Counted from the first letter of the stretch, positions 39,646-52,066 are shown. The stretch: 64,000 nucleotides of DNA from Roseovarius sp. (GCA_027493545.1 JAOSKR010000002.1:744001-808000), one strand, 5' to 3'. Numbers and translations: made by a program. Notes: generated by a model from the letters alone, not told the origin.

Positions 39646-40784
39646 CTACCCCTTCAGATACGCCCTGAGCCGCGCCAGCCCCTCCTCGATATCGGCGGTG
39701 GCGGCGGCATAGGAAAACCTCAGCGCGGTGTGGCCGCGCGCGGGGTCGAAATCGAGCCCCGGCGTCACCGCCACCCCGGCGCGGTCCAGAATGTCGGCCG
39801 CCAGCGCCCGGCTGTCGTCGGTCAGATCGCTCACATCGGCATAGACGTAGAACGCCCCGTCGGGGGGCGCGATGCGGGTGAATCCCGCCGCCGGCAACCC
39901 TTCGAGCATGAGCGCGCGGTTGGCGCGGTAGACCGCCATGTTGGCCTCGACCTCCTCGCCGCAGTCCATCGCCGCCAGCGCCGCCACCTGGCTGGCATGG
40001 GAGGGGCAGATGAAGAGGTTCTGCGCCAGCCGCTCGACCACGCGGACATGGGACTCGGGCACCACCATCCAGCCCACCCGCCAACCGGTCATCGAGAAGC
40101 GTTTGGAAAACGAGTTGATGACATAGGCGTCATCGGTGATCTGCAGCGCGCTCTCGGCCTTTTGTTCGTATTCGATGCCGTGATAGATTTCGTCGCTGAT
40201 GAAGGCCGCGCCGGCCGCATCGGCCGCCCCGATCAGCGCCTCGAGCGCGGCGCGATCCAGCATCGTGCCGGTGGGGTTGGCGGGGCTCGCCACCAGCACC
40301 CCCAAGAGATCGCGCCCGGCGAGATCGCCCGGCACCGGCTGAAAGCGGTTTTCGGACCGGGTTTCGATCTCGACCGGCGTCAGCCCCAGCGCGTGCAGGA
40401 TCTGGCGGTAGCTGGGGTAGCCGGGCCGGCCGATGCCGACGCGCTCGCCGCTGTCGAAAAGCGCGGTGAAGGCGAGGATGAAGGCCCCCGAGGACCCGGC
40501 GGTCACGATCACCCGCCCGGGATCGAGGTCGACATCGTACCATTCGCCGTACGCCCGGGCGATGCGGGCCCTGAGCGCCGGCAGACCGAGCGCCACGGTA
40601 TAGCCGAGCGCCCCCGCCGCCATCTCGCGCGCGAGCGCGGCGCGCGCCCCTCGGGCGCCGGGGTGCCGGGCTGGCCCACTTCCATGTGGATGATGCGCCG
40701 GCCGGCGGCCTCGGCGCGGCGGGCGGCCTCCATCACGTCCATCACGATAAAGGGATCGACTCGCGATCGGGTTGAGTTCCGCAT
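39646..40784 (-). CDS. class I/II aminotransferase (one frameshift)
   Basis: About 380 residues, PLP-dependent. Motifs are VASPANPTGTML, the PLP lysine in NSFSKRFSMTGWRVGW, and the C-terminal arginine region (HTALRFSYAAATADIEEG). This is the aspartate-aminotransferase superfamily (group If); the amino acid substrate is not determined. The N-terminal part (SRVDPFIVMDVMEAARRAE, HMEVGQPGTPAPEG) is in another frame joined near 40655 in a GGGGCGCGCG stretch. ATG 40784 is preferred over ATG 40796. It is divergent from the M48 protease gene. Confidence 0.83.
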
Positions 40785-40847
40785 GGATTTCTTCATAGAG
40801 TGCTCCAGATGTTTGTTCGGGTTGCCCTCAAACGAGATGCCGCGTCA

Positions 40848-42191
40848 ATGCCTGTCCTGCGATTTCTTCTGGCCGCGGCGCTACTGGCGGCCACGGTGGC
40901 GACCCCGGCGCGGGCGATTTCGCTGCTGCGCGACCCCGATATCGAATATGCCCTCGACCGGCTGGCGCAGCCCGTGCTCAAGGCGGCGGGGCTCGGGGCC
41001 ACGCGCATCGACATCATGGTGGTCGACGACCGCAGCCTCAACGCCTTCGTGGTCGATCGCAACCACATCTTCATCCATTCCGGCCTGCTGCTGAAGATGA
41101 CCCGCGCGGCGATGCTGCAGGCGGTGATCGCGCACGAGGCGTCGCATATCACCAACGGCCACCTGACGCGGCGGCCGATCAACATGCGCAACGCCCGCAC
41201 CGCCGCCGGCATCGGCGCGGCGCTGGCGGCGGCGGCGGCGGTGGCCACCGGCGAGGGCAGCATCGCCGGCATCGGCGCGCTCGGCGCGGCGGGCACCGCG
41301 CAGCGGCTCTTTTTCGTGCACACCCAGGCCGAAGAGAACGCCGCCGACCAGAGCGGCATGCGCTATCTCGCCACCGCCGGGGTCGATCCGCAGGGCATGC
41401 TCGAGGTGATCGACATCTTTCGCGGGCAGGAACTGCTCGGCCCCGGCCGGCAGGATCCTTACGCGCGCACGCACCCGCTGTCACGTGACCGCTACCGCGT
41501 CATCGAGCGGCTGGCGGCCGGGTATCAAAACCAGGTGCAAGACGGCGGCGACGCCGCCTCGGATTACTGGTACCAGCGCGCCAAGGGCAAGCTCTCGGCA
41601 TTCCAGCGGGCGCCGAAATGGACCCTGACGCGGGCCGGCGAATCGGGACACGAGGACATCAAGGCGATGCGCGAGGCGGTGGCCTATCACCGCCAGTCCG
41701 ACCTCGCACGCGCCACCGCCGCCATCGACCGCGCCATCGCGCTCCGTCCGGGGGATCCGTTCTACCTCGAGCTCAAGGGCCAGATCCTGTTTGAAAGCCG
41801 CCGCTTTTCGCAGGCGGTCGCGGTCTATGCCGAGGCCGTGCGGATCGTGCCGAAGAACGCGCTGATCCTGGGCTCCTATGGCCGCGCGCTGCTGGCCGTG
41901 GGTCAGACCGCCGAGGCGGTGAAGTACCTCGGACAGTCCTACGACCGCGACGGGCGCGATCCGCGCGTGCTGGTTGACCTCGCCCGGGCCCATGCCGAAC
42001 TCGGCAACCGCGGCATGGCCTCGCTGGTCACCGCCGAACGCTATGCCATGAGCGGACGGATGGAAGATGCCGGCATCCACGCCAAACGCGCCTCGGACCT
42101 GCTGCCGCAGGGCTCGACCGGGTGGCGGCGCGCGCAGGACGTTCTGGCCGCGTCCGAACACGCCGCAAAGGACAAGAAAAGACGCAAATGA
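40848..42191 (+). CDS. M48-family metalloprotease with TPR domain (BepA-like)
   Basis: 447 residues. After a signal peptide (LRFLLAAALLAATVATPARA) comes a zinc protease domain with HEASH and the third ligand in QAEENAADQ. A TPR-type C-terminal half follows (LARATAAIDRAIALRPGDP, AVYAEAVRIVPKN). This is the architecture of BepA, a periplasmic quality-control protease for outer-membrane assembly. The operon continues with two DsbA-like genes, so an envelope oxidative-folding and quality-control role fits. ATG 40848 is chosen for its leader; an upstream frame from 40800 is less natural. Confidence 0.87.
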   Translation: MPVLRFLLAAALLAATVATPARAISLLRDPDIEYALDRLAQPVLKAAGLGATRIDIMVVDDRSLNAFVVDRNHIFIHSGLLLKMTRAAMLQAVIAHEASHITNGHLTRRPINMRNARTAAGIGAALAAAAAVATGEGSIAGIGALGAAGTAQRLFFVHTQAEENAADQSGMRYLATAGVDPQGMLEVIDIFRGQELLGPGRQDPYARTHPLSRDRYRVIERLAAGYQNQVQDGGDAASDYWYQRAKGKLSAFQRAPKWTLTRAGESGHEDIKAMREAVAYHRQSDLARATAAIDRAIALRPGDPFYLELKGQILFESRRFSQAVAVYAEAVRIVPKNALILGSYGRALLAVGQTAEAVKYLGQSYDRDGRDPRVLVDLARAHAELGNRGMASLVTAERYAMSGRMEDAGIHAKRASDLLPQGSTGWRRAQDVLAASEHAAKDKKRRK

Positions 42192-42213
42192 CGATATGAT
42201 GGAGACACCACCG

Positions 42214-42975
42214 ATGATACGCCCCCTCGCGGCCCTTCTGGCCGCTCTTGTCGCCGCGGCGGCCTTCGCCCTGCCCGCCGGGGCGCTCGACCTCACCACC
42301 ATGAACGATGCTGAGCGGCAGGCGTTTCGCGCCGAGATCCGCGCCTACCTGCTGGAAAACCCCGAGGTGATCATGGAGGCCGTGGCGGTGCTGGAACAGC
42401 GCCAGGCCGAGGCCCAGGTCGCGGACGACACCACACTCATCGCCGCCAACGAGGCCGCGATCTTCGACGATGAACACTCCTGGGTCGGCGGCAATCCCGA
42501 AGGCGACATCACCCTGGTCGAGTTCATGGATTATCGCTGCGGCTATTGCCGCCGCGCCGCGCCCGAGGTCGCCGAGCTGCTCGAAAGCGACGGCAACATC
42601 CGCTTCATCGTCAAGGAGTTCCCGATCCTGGGCGAGCAGTCGGAGCTGTCGGCGCGCTTTGCCATCGCGACGCTGCAGCATTCCGGCGCCAACGCCTACG
42701 AGGCCATCCACGACGCGCTGATGGCCTTCAACGGCGAGGTCGACGAGGCCGCGCTGCGCCGGCTGGGCACCTCGCTCGGGCTCGAAACCGAGGCAATCAT
42801 GGCGGCGATGGACAGTGCCGAGGTCAGCCGGGTGATCGCCGAAAACCACGCGCTGGCCCGCGAGCTGGGGATTTCGGGTACGCCGTCCTTCGTGCTGGAG
42901 GACCGGATACTGAGGGGCTACCTGCCGCTCGAGGCGATGAGGGAGCTGGCGGCGGAGGTCCGCGCCGAGGGATGA
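42214..42975 (+). CDS. DsbA-family thiol:disulfide oxidoreductase
   Basis: 253 residues. A Sec leader (ALLAALVAAAAFALPAGA) precedes a DsbA-type thioredoxin fold with active site CGYC (YRCGYCRRA), a helical insertion, and cis-proline region ISGTPSFVLE. The family also includes DsbD/ScsC-like isomerases, so whether it oxidises or isomerises cannot be told. ATG 42214 has GGAG nine bases upstream; ATG 42196 or 42199 are alternatives. It is 22 bases after the protease gene and overlaps the next gene by four bases. Confidence 0.87.
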   Translation: MIRPLAALLAALVAAAAFALPAGALDLTTMNDAERQAFRAEIRAYLLENPEVIMEAVAVLEQRQAEAQVADDTTLIAANEAAIFDDEHSWVGGNPEGDITLVEFMDYRCGYCRRAAPEVAELLESDGNIRFIVKEFPILGEQSELSARFAIATLQHSGANAYEAIHDALMAFNGEVDEAALRRLGTSLGLETEAIMAAMDSAEVSRVIAENHALARELGISGTPSFVLEDRILRGYLPLEAMRELAAEVRAEG

Positions 42976-43523
42976 GGTGGTGGCGCACCGGCGCGGTAGC
43001 AGCGGTGGCGCTGGCTGCCGGCGCGGCCACCGCCGGTGCCGGACCGTTGCGGCTCGATGCCGCCGACCGCGCCATCCTGCATGACGAACTGGTCGGGGTG
43101 CTGGCGGAGCTGCCCGAACTGCTGGCCGGGGTGGCGGCGGCGTTGCCGGACGCGAGCCCTGCCAGCCGGGGGCCCGACGCCGCGGCGATCTATGCCGAGC
43201 ACGCCGCCGCCGACCGGGCCGGTCTCGCCGAGCAAGGGGCCGTGCTCTTCGATCCCGGCCGCCCCGGTTTTGGCGCGCCGGACGCGGCGGTGACGGTGGC
43301 GCTCTTCATCGCCGCCGACTGCCCCGACTGCGCCCGCGCCGAGGCCGAGCTGCGCGCGCTGGCCAGGACCCGCGACCTGCGGGTGACGCTCTTCGACATC
43401 GGCGCCGACGCGGCGCTGGCGCGCGCGCTGGGGCTCGACATCGCGCCATCCTACGTCTTCGAAGACAGGATGCTGCGCGGGCACATGCCCGTCATCGTGC
43501 TGGAGAAGTACCTTGATGAATAG
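42972..43523 (+). CDS. second DsbA/thioredoxin-like secreted protein
   Basis: 183 residues. A short leader (AVAAVALAAGAATAGAG) is followed by a thioredoxin-like fold with CPDC as its redox motif (FIAADCPDCARAEAEL) and a matching end (GLDIAPSYVFEDRMLRGHMP) that copies the DsbA neighbour's VLEDRILRGYLP. It therefore seems a shrunken sister of the upstream gene, possibly its partner. It starts with ATG overlapping the upstream stop (ATGA). No strong gene follows; the next gene is convergent. Confidence 0.75.
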   Translation: MRWWRTGAVAAVALAAGAATAGAGPLRLDAADRAILHDELVGVLAELPELLAGVAAALPDASPASRGPDAAAIYAEHAAADRAGLAEQGAVLFDPGRPGFGAPDAAVTVALFIAADCPDCARAEAELRALARTRDLRVTLFDIGADAALARALGLDIAPSYVFEDRMLRGHMPVIVLEKYLDE

Positions 43524-43743
43524 TGCGCCGTCGCGCTGATCCGCGCCACTTGGTCGCCGGGACGAAGGACCGCCCGGGGGAAGGGATGCGAATCGGGCCC
43601 GGCGCCCGGGCCGGCCGGGACGCGGGCCGGGCGGGGGCTTTCACCCCCGCCTCGGGCTGTCGATGCCGGCTCGATCCGGCCGGGCTGTGAAGATCGCTCG
43701 GACGTCGTTCAGGGCAGGGCCGGAGCGGGCGCCGGGCGTGCCC

Positions 43744-45037
43744 TCAGGCCGCCCCGGCACCGCTGCCGGCACCCCGGCGGTTCCGACGCGAGCGCCGCGC
43801 GCCGCCACCGCCCGGCTTGGCCGCGATTGCGCCGCCGCCGCCTCCGCCGCCGCCCTGGCGGCGGGCGCCGCCGCGCGCCGGTGCCTTCTTGGGCTCGGGC
43901 AGGTGCTCCCGGGCGCGGCCCGAGGCCACCGGGATGGCGGTGCCCAGCGCCTTCTGGATGTCGCGCAACTCACCCATCTCGTCGGGTGCGCAAAACGCCA
44001 CCGCCGCGCCGTCGCGCCCGGCGCGCGCGGTGCGGCCGATCCGGTGCACGTAGTTCTCGGCGACGTTGGGCAGGTCGAAGTTGTAGACATGCTTGACGTC
44101 GGGGATGTCGAGGCCCCGCGCCGCCACGTCGGTGGCGACCAGCACCCGCACCTCACCGGCGCGGAACGCCCTGAGCGCGCGATCGCGCTGGCCCTGGCTC
44201 TTGTTGCCGTGAATGGCGGCGACGGCAAAGCCCGCCGCCTCCAGCCGCCGCGCCAGCTTGTCCGAGCCGTGCTTGGTGCGCCCGAAGACCAGCGCCAGTT
44301 CGTCGCGATGCCCGTCCAGTAGCCCGATCAGAAGGTCGGGCTTGTCGCCCTTTTCGACGAAATGCACCGCCTGGGTGATCCGGTCGGCGGCCTTGCCCGG
44401 CGGGTTGGCCTGCACCCGTCTGGGATCGTTGAGGTAGCTGCTGGCGATCTCGTCCATCTGCGGGTTCATGGTGGCCGAGAAAAGCATCGTCTGGCGCGTC
44501 TCGGGCAGCAGGCGCGCGATCCGGCGCAGCGCGTGGATGAAGCCCATATCGAGCATCTGGTCGGCCTCGTCCAGCACCAGGAACCGTGTCTGGGCAAGGC
44601 TCAGCGCCCGGCGGTCGAGAAGATCGAGCAGCCGGCCCGGCGTCGCCACGAGCACGTCGGTGCCGCGCGCGAGGCGGTTGATCTGCGGGATGATCCCGAC
44701 ACCGCCCACCACCAGGCTCAGTGTTATCGGCGTGCCCACCGCCAGCGGCGCCAGCGCGTCGCGGATCTGGCCCGCCAGCTCGCGCGTGGGCGCAAGGATC
44801 AGGCTGCGCACGGCCTTGGGTTCGGGTCTGCCGCGCAGCTCCATCAGCTGCGCCAGCAGCGGCAGGCCAAAGGCCGCCGTCTTGCCGGTGCCGGTCTGCG
44901 CCAGCCCCATCACATCGTGACCGGCCAGCGCCGGCGGGATCGCCTTGGTCTGGATCGGCGTCGGTTCGGTGATGCCCTGACTTGCCAGTTTTTTTCACCA
45001 GCGGGCCGGGCAGGCCCATTTCCTGAAACAGGTTCAA
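43744..45037 (-). CDS. DEAD-box RNA helicase (one frameshift)
   Basis: About 430 residues with all helicase motifs: AQTGTGKTAAF (I), PTRELAGQI (Ia), TPGRLLDLL, VLDEADQMLD (II), FSATMN (III), HRIGRTARAG (VI). A glycine/arginine-rich tail (ARRQGGGGGGGGAIAAKPGGGG) likely binds RNA. It is RhlE-like. The Q-motif part (PLVKKLASQGITEPTPIQT) is in a different frame joined at the A7 run near 44990, where one A too many is the simplest cause. The start is TTG 45037 (MNLFQEMGLPG) with AAGGAAG upstream. Confidence 0.86.
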
Positions 45038-45424
45038 ATTTCTTCCTTCCGGGCACGGCCCCGGAATGGGGCGCATGCAAATACGGGCACGGCGGCGCCG
45101 ACCCGGTCTTCGTGGTCTCGCCGGACCGCCCGCGCACGGCCTCATCGCCGCAACGCCGGTCTGGCGTCTGGCCCCACGCGTGATTTTGGGAACATTCAAG
45201 CGACACTCGGTCTTGAATTCGCGCCGCGCTTTCGGCGGCCTGACTGCTCACGCGGCAGGAGTGTCGGTTGACAGGCACATGGACCCTGCGCCGGCCGGTG
45301 TCAACCGATTGCCGCGCAAAGACCGGAATAAAAGACCGGAATAGAGGTGGAAACACTGCCCGCTTCGGGCTATCCAAGTTGTTCAACGACCCGCACCAGA
45401 CGACCGCCCCCGACGAGACCGCCG
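45038..45424. other. 387-base divergent intergenic region before fur
   Basis: No gene is seen. It holds the control region for the helicase (minus) and fur (plus). A TTGACA hexamer occurs at 45269, but no matching -10 is convincing. At 45318-45343 the 13-base unit AAAGACCGGAATA is repeated exactly twice in tandem. Confidence 0.4.
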
Positions 45425-45838
45425 ATGACCGACACCATCACCGACCGCTGCGAGGCCAGGGGCCTGCGCATGACCGGCCAGCGCCGCACCATCGCCGCGG
45501 TGCTCGAAGAGTCCGACGACCACCCCGACGTCGAGGAGCTCTATGCCCGCGCCTCGGCGCGCGATCCCGGCATCTCGATCGCCACGGTATACCGCACCGT
45601 CAAGCTCTTCGAGGAGGCGGGCATTCTCGAAAAGATCGAGTTCGGCGACGGGCGGGCACGCTACGAGGACGCCGAGCGCGACCATCACGATCACCTCATC
45701 GACCTGCAGTCGGGCGAGGTGATCGAGTTCGTTGATCCCGAGATCGAAGAACTGCAGGAACGGATCGCGGAAAGGCTGGGTTACCGGCTCAAGGGGCACA
45801 AGCTGGAACTCTACGGCGTGCCCCTCAAGAAGAACTGA
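45425..45838 (+). CDS. Fur-family metal-dependent regulator
   Basis: 137 residues. The DNA-binding half has ISIATVYRTVKLFEEAGI, and the dimer/metal half has ERDHHDHLIDLQSGEVIEF and HPDVEELYARAS. In alphaproteobacteria such proteins may act as Fur (iron), Mur (manganese) or Irr (heme); no cysteine-rich zinc motif or heme motif is seen, so Fur/Mur is favoured. ATG 45425 gives the natural length; an upstream in-frame start at 45347 is unlikely. Confidence 0.88.
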   Translation: MTDTITDRCEARGLRMTGQRRTIAAVLEESDDHPDVEELYARASARDPGISIATVYRTVKLFEEAGILEKIEFGDGRARYEDAERDHHDHLIDLQSGEVIEFVDPEIEELQERIAERLGYRLKGHKLELYGVPLKKN

Positions 45839-45954
45839 GCCACCCGAAACACGCGGGCGGGCGCGCACACGTCTTGAAGCACGTCTTGAATCCGGGCAGG
45901 AAATCGGCCAATGCGGGGAGCGCGTGCCCGCGTGCCGCTTGCCAAGGTCACCCG

Positions 45955-48161
<2,207 letters not shown>

Positions 48162-48736
48162 GCGCTGGCCCTCAGGCGGGCACCGGGCCGGGGCTTCTCC
48201 GCGCCTTGTCCGCGCCCGACCCGGTGAACGCGACCCACTCGCCATGAAAAGGCAAGCGGGCGGCCGCCCGTTCCCGCACCAGCTGCCGGGACACCGGCGC
48301 CACCAGCCTGGCCGACGTCAATGATGGGGGCGAAGCCCCCATCCCTGGGCGGCCGGGGTTCCGTGTCTGTTGATTTGATTGCAGCGACGCGCACTCGCCC
48401 GGGAAAAATCGTCGCAGGTCAAGGCCGGGAATTGAACCGCGCCGAACCCCGTGGCGTGGAGACAGACCCCATCCCCGGATATCTTCCGCCCGAAGAAATG
48501 CAACCGTATCGACATGACAAGACCATGTTTATACAGTATATTGCGGCGCATAGTTGATGTATTTTCCGGTGTCGTCCAAGCATATTGCAAGAATTCCCGC
48601 GACGCCGGAAAATTTGCAACTTGGCCACACCCCGCACGATTGACCGCCGCGTTGCCAAGCTTTCCTCGACAGAACCGGCCAGCGCGGGTTTAATCGGAGT
48701 CGTATCCATTGACCTTTTTGCAAGGTATGCGTGTCG
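48162..48736. other. 575-base gap between eno and aroQ
   Basis: No gene is recognised. It has a 9-bp perfect hairpin (GATGGGGGC / GCCCCCATC, 48323-48343) and an AT-richer island around 48480-48620 that stands out from the surroundings. The AT-rich stretch may hold the aroQ promoter or a small RNA; I cannot support either firmly. Confidence 0.4.
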
Positions 48737-49180
48737 ATGACCTCGATTCTGATCCTCAACGGGCCGAACCTCAATCTGCTGGGACAGCGCCAGCCCGAGG
48801 TCTATGGCACCACCACGCTGGCCGGGATCGAGACCGCCTGCCGTGCCCGCGCCACCGAGCTGGGTCTCGGGCTAGATTTCCACCAAAGCAATTCCGAAGG
48901 CGCGCTGGTCGATCTGATCCATGGCGCGCAGGGCGTCCATGACGGCATCGTGATCAACGCCGGCGCCTATACCCACACCTCGATCGCGCTGATGGACGCG
49001 CTGAGCTCTGTGGCGCTGCCGGCGGTTGAACTTCACCTTTCAAACATCCACGCACGCGAGGAATTTCGCCACCGCTCCTATATCGCCAGAGTGGCGCTGG
49101 GGGTGATCTGCGGCTTCGGCCCGACAGGCTACCTGCTGGCCATCGACGCACTGGAGGCGCATCTGGGGCGAGTCCGGTGA
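48737..49180 (+). CDS. aroQ: 3-dehydroquinate dehydratase, type II
   Basis: 147 residues. It dehydrates 3-dehydroquinate to 3-dehydroshikimate. The signatures [17 protein letters not shown] (catalytic arginine and tyrosine), [12 protein letters not shown] and [17 protein letters not shown] are all present. ATG 48737 or the GTG two codons before (48731) is the start. Its stop overlaps the GTG of the luxR gene by four bases, linking a regulator to this metabolic gene. Confidence 0.95.
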   Translation: MTSILILNGPNLNLLGQRQPEVYGTTTLAGIETACRARATELGLGLDFHQSNSEGALVDLIHGAQGVHDGIVINAGAYTHTSIALMDALSSVALPAVELHLSNIHAREEFRHRSYIARVALGVICGFGPTGYLLAIDALEAHLGRVR

Positions 49181-49932
49181 TCCCGGCGGACGATCTCAAC
49201 GCGCTCGTCAGCGCCCCCAGCATCGAAGACCTGTGGGCGCTGCACACCGAGCGGATGAACCGCTACGGGTTCGACCGGCTGATCTATGGGTTCACGCGCT
49301 TCCGGATCGCCGATTCCCTGGGCGATCCGAACGATTTCGTCCTGCTCAGCAATCACGACCCGGCCTATATGGACGTGTTCATCGGCGAAGGCCTGTATTT
49401 CGATGCGCCGATGGTGCGATGGGCGATCAACAACAGCGGCGCGCGTTCATGGTCGGTGCTGCACGACATGGCGGCCGCCGGTACACTGACCGACAAGGAA
49501 CGCAAGGTGCTGGAATTCAACCGCTCGATGGGCGTGATGGCGGGCTATTCGATCAGCTTCGAGCCGGTCTCGTCACGCTTCAAGGGCGCCATCGCGCTGA
49601 CCGCGCGGGCCGGTCTCGACCAGGCGCGGGTCGATGCCATCTGGCAGGACCATGGCGAGGATATCCTGCTGCTCAACAACCTCGTTCACCTGCGTATCCT
49701 CACCCTGCCCCATGACCAGCCGGGAAATCGCCTGACCGATCGGCAGCGTGAGGTTCTCGAATGGGTCGGAGACGGCAAGACGGCACAGGACATTGCGCTC
49801 TTGATGGGGCTGACGCCCGCCACCGTTGAAAAGCACCTGCGCCCGGCGCGCGAGACGCTCGGGGTCGAGACCACCGCGCAGGCGGTGCTGAAGGCCGCGC
49901 TTCGCAACCAGATTTTCGTCCTGCGGTCCTGA
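49177..49932 (+). CDS. LuxR-family regulator with autoinducer-binding domain
   Basis: 251 residues. The first about 160 form an autoinducer-binding domain ([34 protein letters not shown]); the last 65 form the LuxR helix-turn-helix ([38 protein letters not shown]). It would bind an acyl-homoserine lactone or a different ligand and then DNA. No luxI synthase gene lies in the window, so it is a solo here. It begins with GTG overlapping the aroQ stop. Confidence 0.87.
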   Translation: MIPADDLNALVSAPSIEDLWALHTERMNRYGFDRLIYGFTRFRIADSLGDPNDFVLLSNHDPAYMDVFIGEGLYFDAPMVRWAINNSGARSWSVLHDMAAAGTLTDKERKVLEFNRSMGVMAGYSISFEPVSSRFKGAIALTARAGLDQARVDAIWQDHGEDILLLNNLVHLRILTLPHDQPGNRLTDRQREVLEWVGDGKTAQDIALLMGLTPATVEKHLRPARETLGVETTAQAVLKAALRNQIFVLRS

Positions 49933-50290
49933 CCCGCGAAAAACCGTCAAAATTGACCGAATGGTAAGGATTTCCCCACTTTCCAGACGTGGCGGATTTC
50001 CGCAGACTGTAACGGTTCCGTGAGTGGTGGCTTTGAGCCGGGAACACTGGGCCGGCAACCCCTGTCATTTCAGGGCTCTGCGGTCTGCCGGTTTTGCCGG
50101 ACGCCGGCTGTTGCGCTCTTATTTGTCGGGTGTGCAGTCGGCCCTTGCCCACCGTCAGGTCATCCCTCAGGTCATCCCCATGAGCAGGCGATCGGCAAAC
50201 GGCGCCACCCTGTCCGGGCGGCGCCGTTTTTATGCTTTTGCGGGTGAAAAGACGCTCCAGGGCGCCGATTTCACGGGCTTTTCCCGGATA
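49933..50290. other. 358-base gap between luxR and tsf with tandem 12-mer
   Basis: The convergent region contains an exact tandem pair of TCAGGTCATCCC (50155-50166 and 50167-50178), shortly before a strong terminator-like hairpin (50197-50231). No gene is recognised. The distance from luxR (265 bases) leaves room for a separate short transcript on the plus strand. Confidence 0.45.
50197..50231. terminator. hairpin terminator between luxR and tsf
   Basis: AAACGGCGCC (50197-50206) pairs with GGCGCCGTTT (50220-50229) with a 13-base loop. On the plus strand a run of five T follows (50227-50231). On the minus strand only TTT follows, so it could also end tsf weakly. Confidence 0.75.
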
Positions 50291-51169
50291 TCAACCGCCA
50301 GATGCGGTCTTTGCCACCTCGGCGGCAAAATCCTCCTGGGCCTTCTCGATCCCCTCGCCCACCTCGAGCCGGACAAAGCCGGTGATTATGGCGCCGGCCT
50401 CGGCGGCGGCGTCGGCGACGCTCTGGTCGGGGTTGATGACGAACGCCTGCCCGAGAAGCGTGACCTCCGCCATGAACTTGTTCATCCGGCCCTTGATCAT
50501 GTTCTCGATGATGTTCTCGGGCTTGCCCGATTGGCGCGCGATCTCGATCTGGATCTGGCGCTCCTTCTCGATGATGGCGGGGTCGAGCGAGGCCTCGTCG
50601 AGCGCCGCCGGGCTGGTTGCCGCGATGTGCATCGCGACCTGCTTGCCAAAGCTCTCGGTACCGCCGCTGAGCGCGACCAGAACGCCGATCTTGCCCATGC
50701 CCTCGGCGGCCGCGTTGTGGACATAGGCCACGACGGTTTCGCCCTCGACCGAGGCCATCCGCCGCAAGGTCATGTTCTCGCCGATCGTGGCGACCTTGTC
50801 GGTGATGGTGTCGGCCACGCTCTTGCCGCCCAGATCGGCGGCCCTGAGAGCCTCGAGGTCGGCGGCATCGACGGCAGCGCCGGCGATGGCGGCGACCATC
50901 TGCTGGAACTCGGCGTTCTTGGCCACGAAATCGGTCTCGGAATTGATCTCGACGGCGACGCCGCGCCCGCCCTCGACGCGGACCGCGACAAGGCCCTCGG
51001 CAGCGGTTCGCCCCGATTTCTTGGCCGCCTTGGCCAATCCCTTGGTGCGCAGCCAGTCGACCGCGGCCTCCATGTCGCCGGCGGTCTCGGTCAGCGCCTT
51101 CTTCGCGTCCATCATGCCCGCGCCGGTCATGTCGCGCAGTTCTTTCACCATTGATGCTGTGATCGCCAT
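50291..51169 (-). CDS. tsf: translation elongation factor Ts
   Basis: 292 residues, full length. It exchanges GDP for GTP on EF-Tu. The N-terminal helical domain ([38 protein letters not shown]) and the core [10 protein letters not shown] motif are clear. It lies 75 bases downstream of rpsB in the usual operon. The spacer contains a GGCGGC/GCCGCC hairpin without a T-tract, so expression may be lowered relative to rpsB. Confidence 0.97.
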   Translation of the reverse strand: MAITASMVKELRDMTGAGMMDAKKALTETAGDMEAAVDWLRTKGLAKAAKKSGRTAAEGLVAVRVEGGRGVAVEINSETDFVAKNAEFQQMVAAIAGAAVDAADLEALRAADLGGKSVADTITDKVATIGENMTLRRMASVEGETVVAYVHNAAAEGMGKIGVLVALSGGTESFGKQVAMHIAATSPAALDEASLDPAIIEKERQIQIEIARQSGKPENIIENMIKGRMNKFMAEVTLLGQAFVINPDQSVADAAAEAGAIITGFVRLEVGEGIEKAQEDFAAEVAKTASGG

Positions 51170-51244
51170 GCTGGCTCTCCTCGATCTGTCGTCAGGGGCG
51201 GCGGCATGATCCCGCCGCCGGTATCGGTCCGGGTCGTCCGGGTC

Positions 51245-52066
51245 TCAGCTTTCGGCGGAGGCTTCGGCGTCCGCCTCGGCTGGGGTGTCGGCCACTGCCT
51301 CGGCGGGGGTGTCGTCCGCCGCGGTCTCTTCGGCCGGCGCCTCTTCCAGCGCGCCGATATCGACCCCGGCCGCGCCCATCTGCGCCGACATCCCGTCGAG
51401 CGCGGCGCGCGAGACCAGGTCACAGTAAAGCGCGATCGCGCGCGCGGCGTCGTCGTTGCCCGGGATGATGTAGTCGATGCCTTCGGGGACGCAGTTGGTG
51501 TCGACCACCGCCGCCACCGGGATGCCCAGCTTGTTGGCCTCGGCCACCGCCAGCGCCTCTTTCTTGACGTCGATCACGAAGAGCATGTCGGGCAGGCCGC
51601 CCATCTCGCGGATGCCGCCGAGGCTCGCCTGCAGCTTGTCCTGCTCGCGCTCCAGCCCGAGGCGTTCCTTCTTGGTCAGACCCTCGGCGCCGCCGCCCAG
51701 CGTCTCGTCGATCTCGCTCAGCCGCTGGATCGACTTCGACACCGTCTGCCAGTTGGTCAGTGTGCCGCCCAGCCAGCGGTGATTCATGTAGTACTGCGCG
51801 CATTTCTCGGCCGCCTCGGCGACCGGCTGGCTGGCCTGCCGCTTGGTGCCGACGAAAAGCACCCTGCCGCCCTTGGCGACGCAGTCGCGCACCGCATTCA
51901 GCGCGGCGTCGAGCAACGGCACCGTCTGGGTGAGGTCGATGATGTGGATGCCGTTGCGGGCGCCGTAGATGAACGGGCCCATGCGCGGGTTCCAGCGCTG
52001 GGTCTGATGGCCGAAATGCACGCCAGCCTCGAGCAGCTGACGCATGGAGAACTCGGGAAGAGCCAT
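51245..52066 (-). CDS. rpsB: 30S ribosomal protein S2
   Basis: 273 residues. S2 motifs are present: [69 protein letters not shown]. The C-terminal about 35 residues are an alanine/glutamate-rich tail ([17 protein letters not shown]) common in alphaproteobacteria. ATG 52066 has AAAGGAAAC upstream; the longer frame from 52126 is not supported. It is first in the rpsB-tsf operon. Confidence 0.97.
   Translation of the reverse strand: MALPEFSMRQLLEAGVHFGHQTQRWNPRMGPFIYGARNGIHIIDLTQTVPLLDAALNAVRDCVAKGGRVLFVGTKRQASQPVAEAAEKCAQYYMNHRWLGGTLTNWQTVSKSIQRLSEIDETLGGGAEGLTKKERLGLEREQDKLQASLGGIREMGGLPDMLFVIDVKKEALAVAEANKLGIPVAAVVDTNCVPEGIDYIIPGNDDAARAIALYCDLVSRAALDGMSAQMGAAGVDIGALEEAPAEETAADDTPAEAVADTPAEADAEASAES

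Noticed and set aside
45269..45310. TTGACA with an inverted TGTCAACC partner as a promoter/operator of fur
   Set aside because: The arms are only 8 bases and lie far apart, and no matching -10 element follows. Not listed as a feature.
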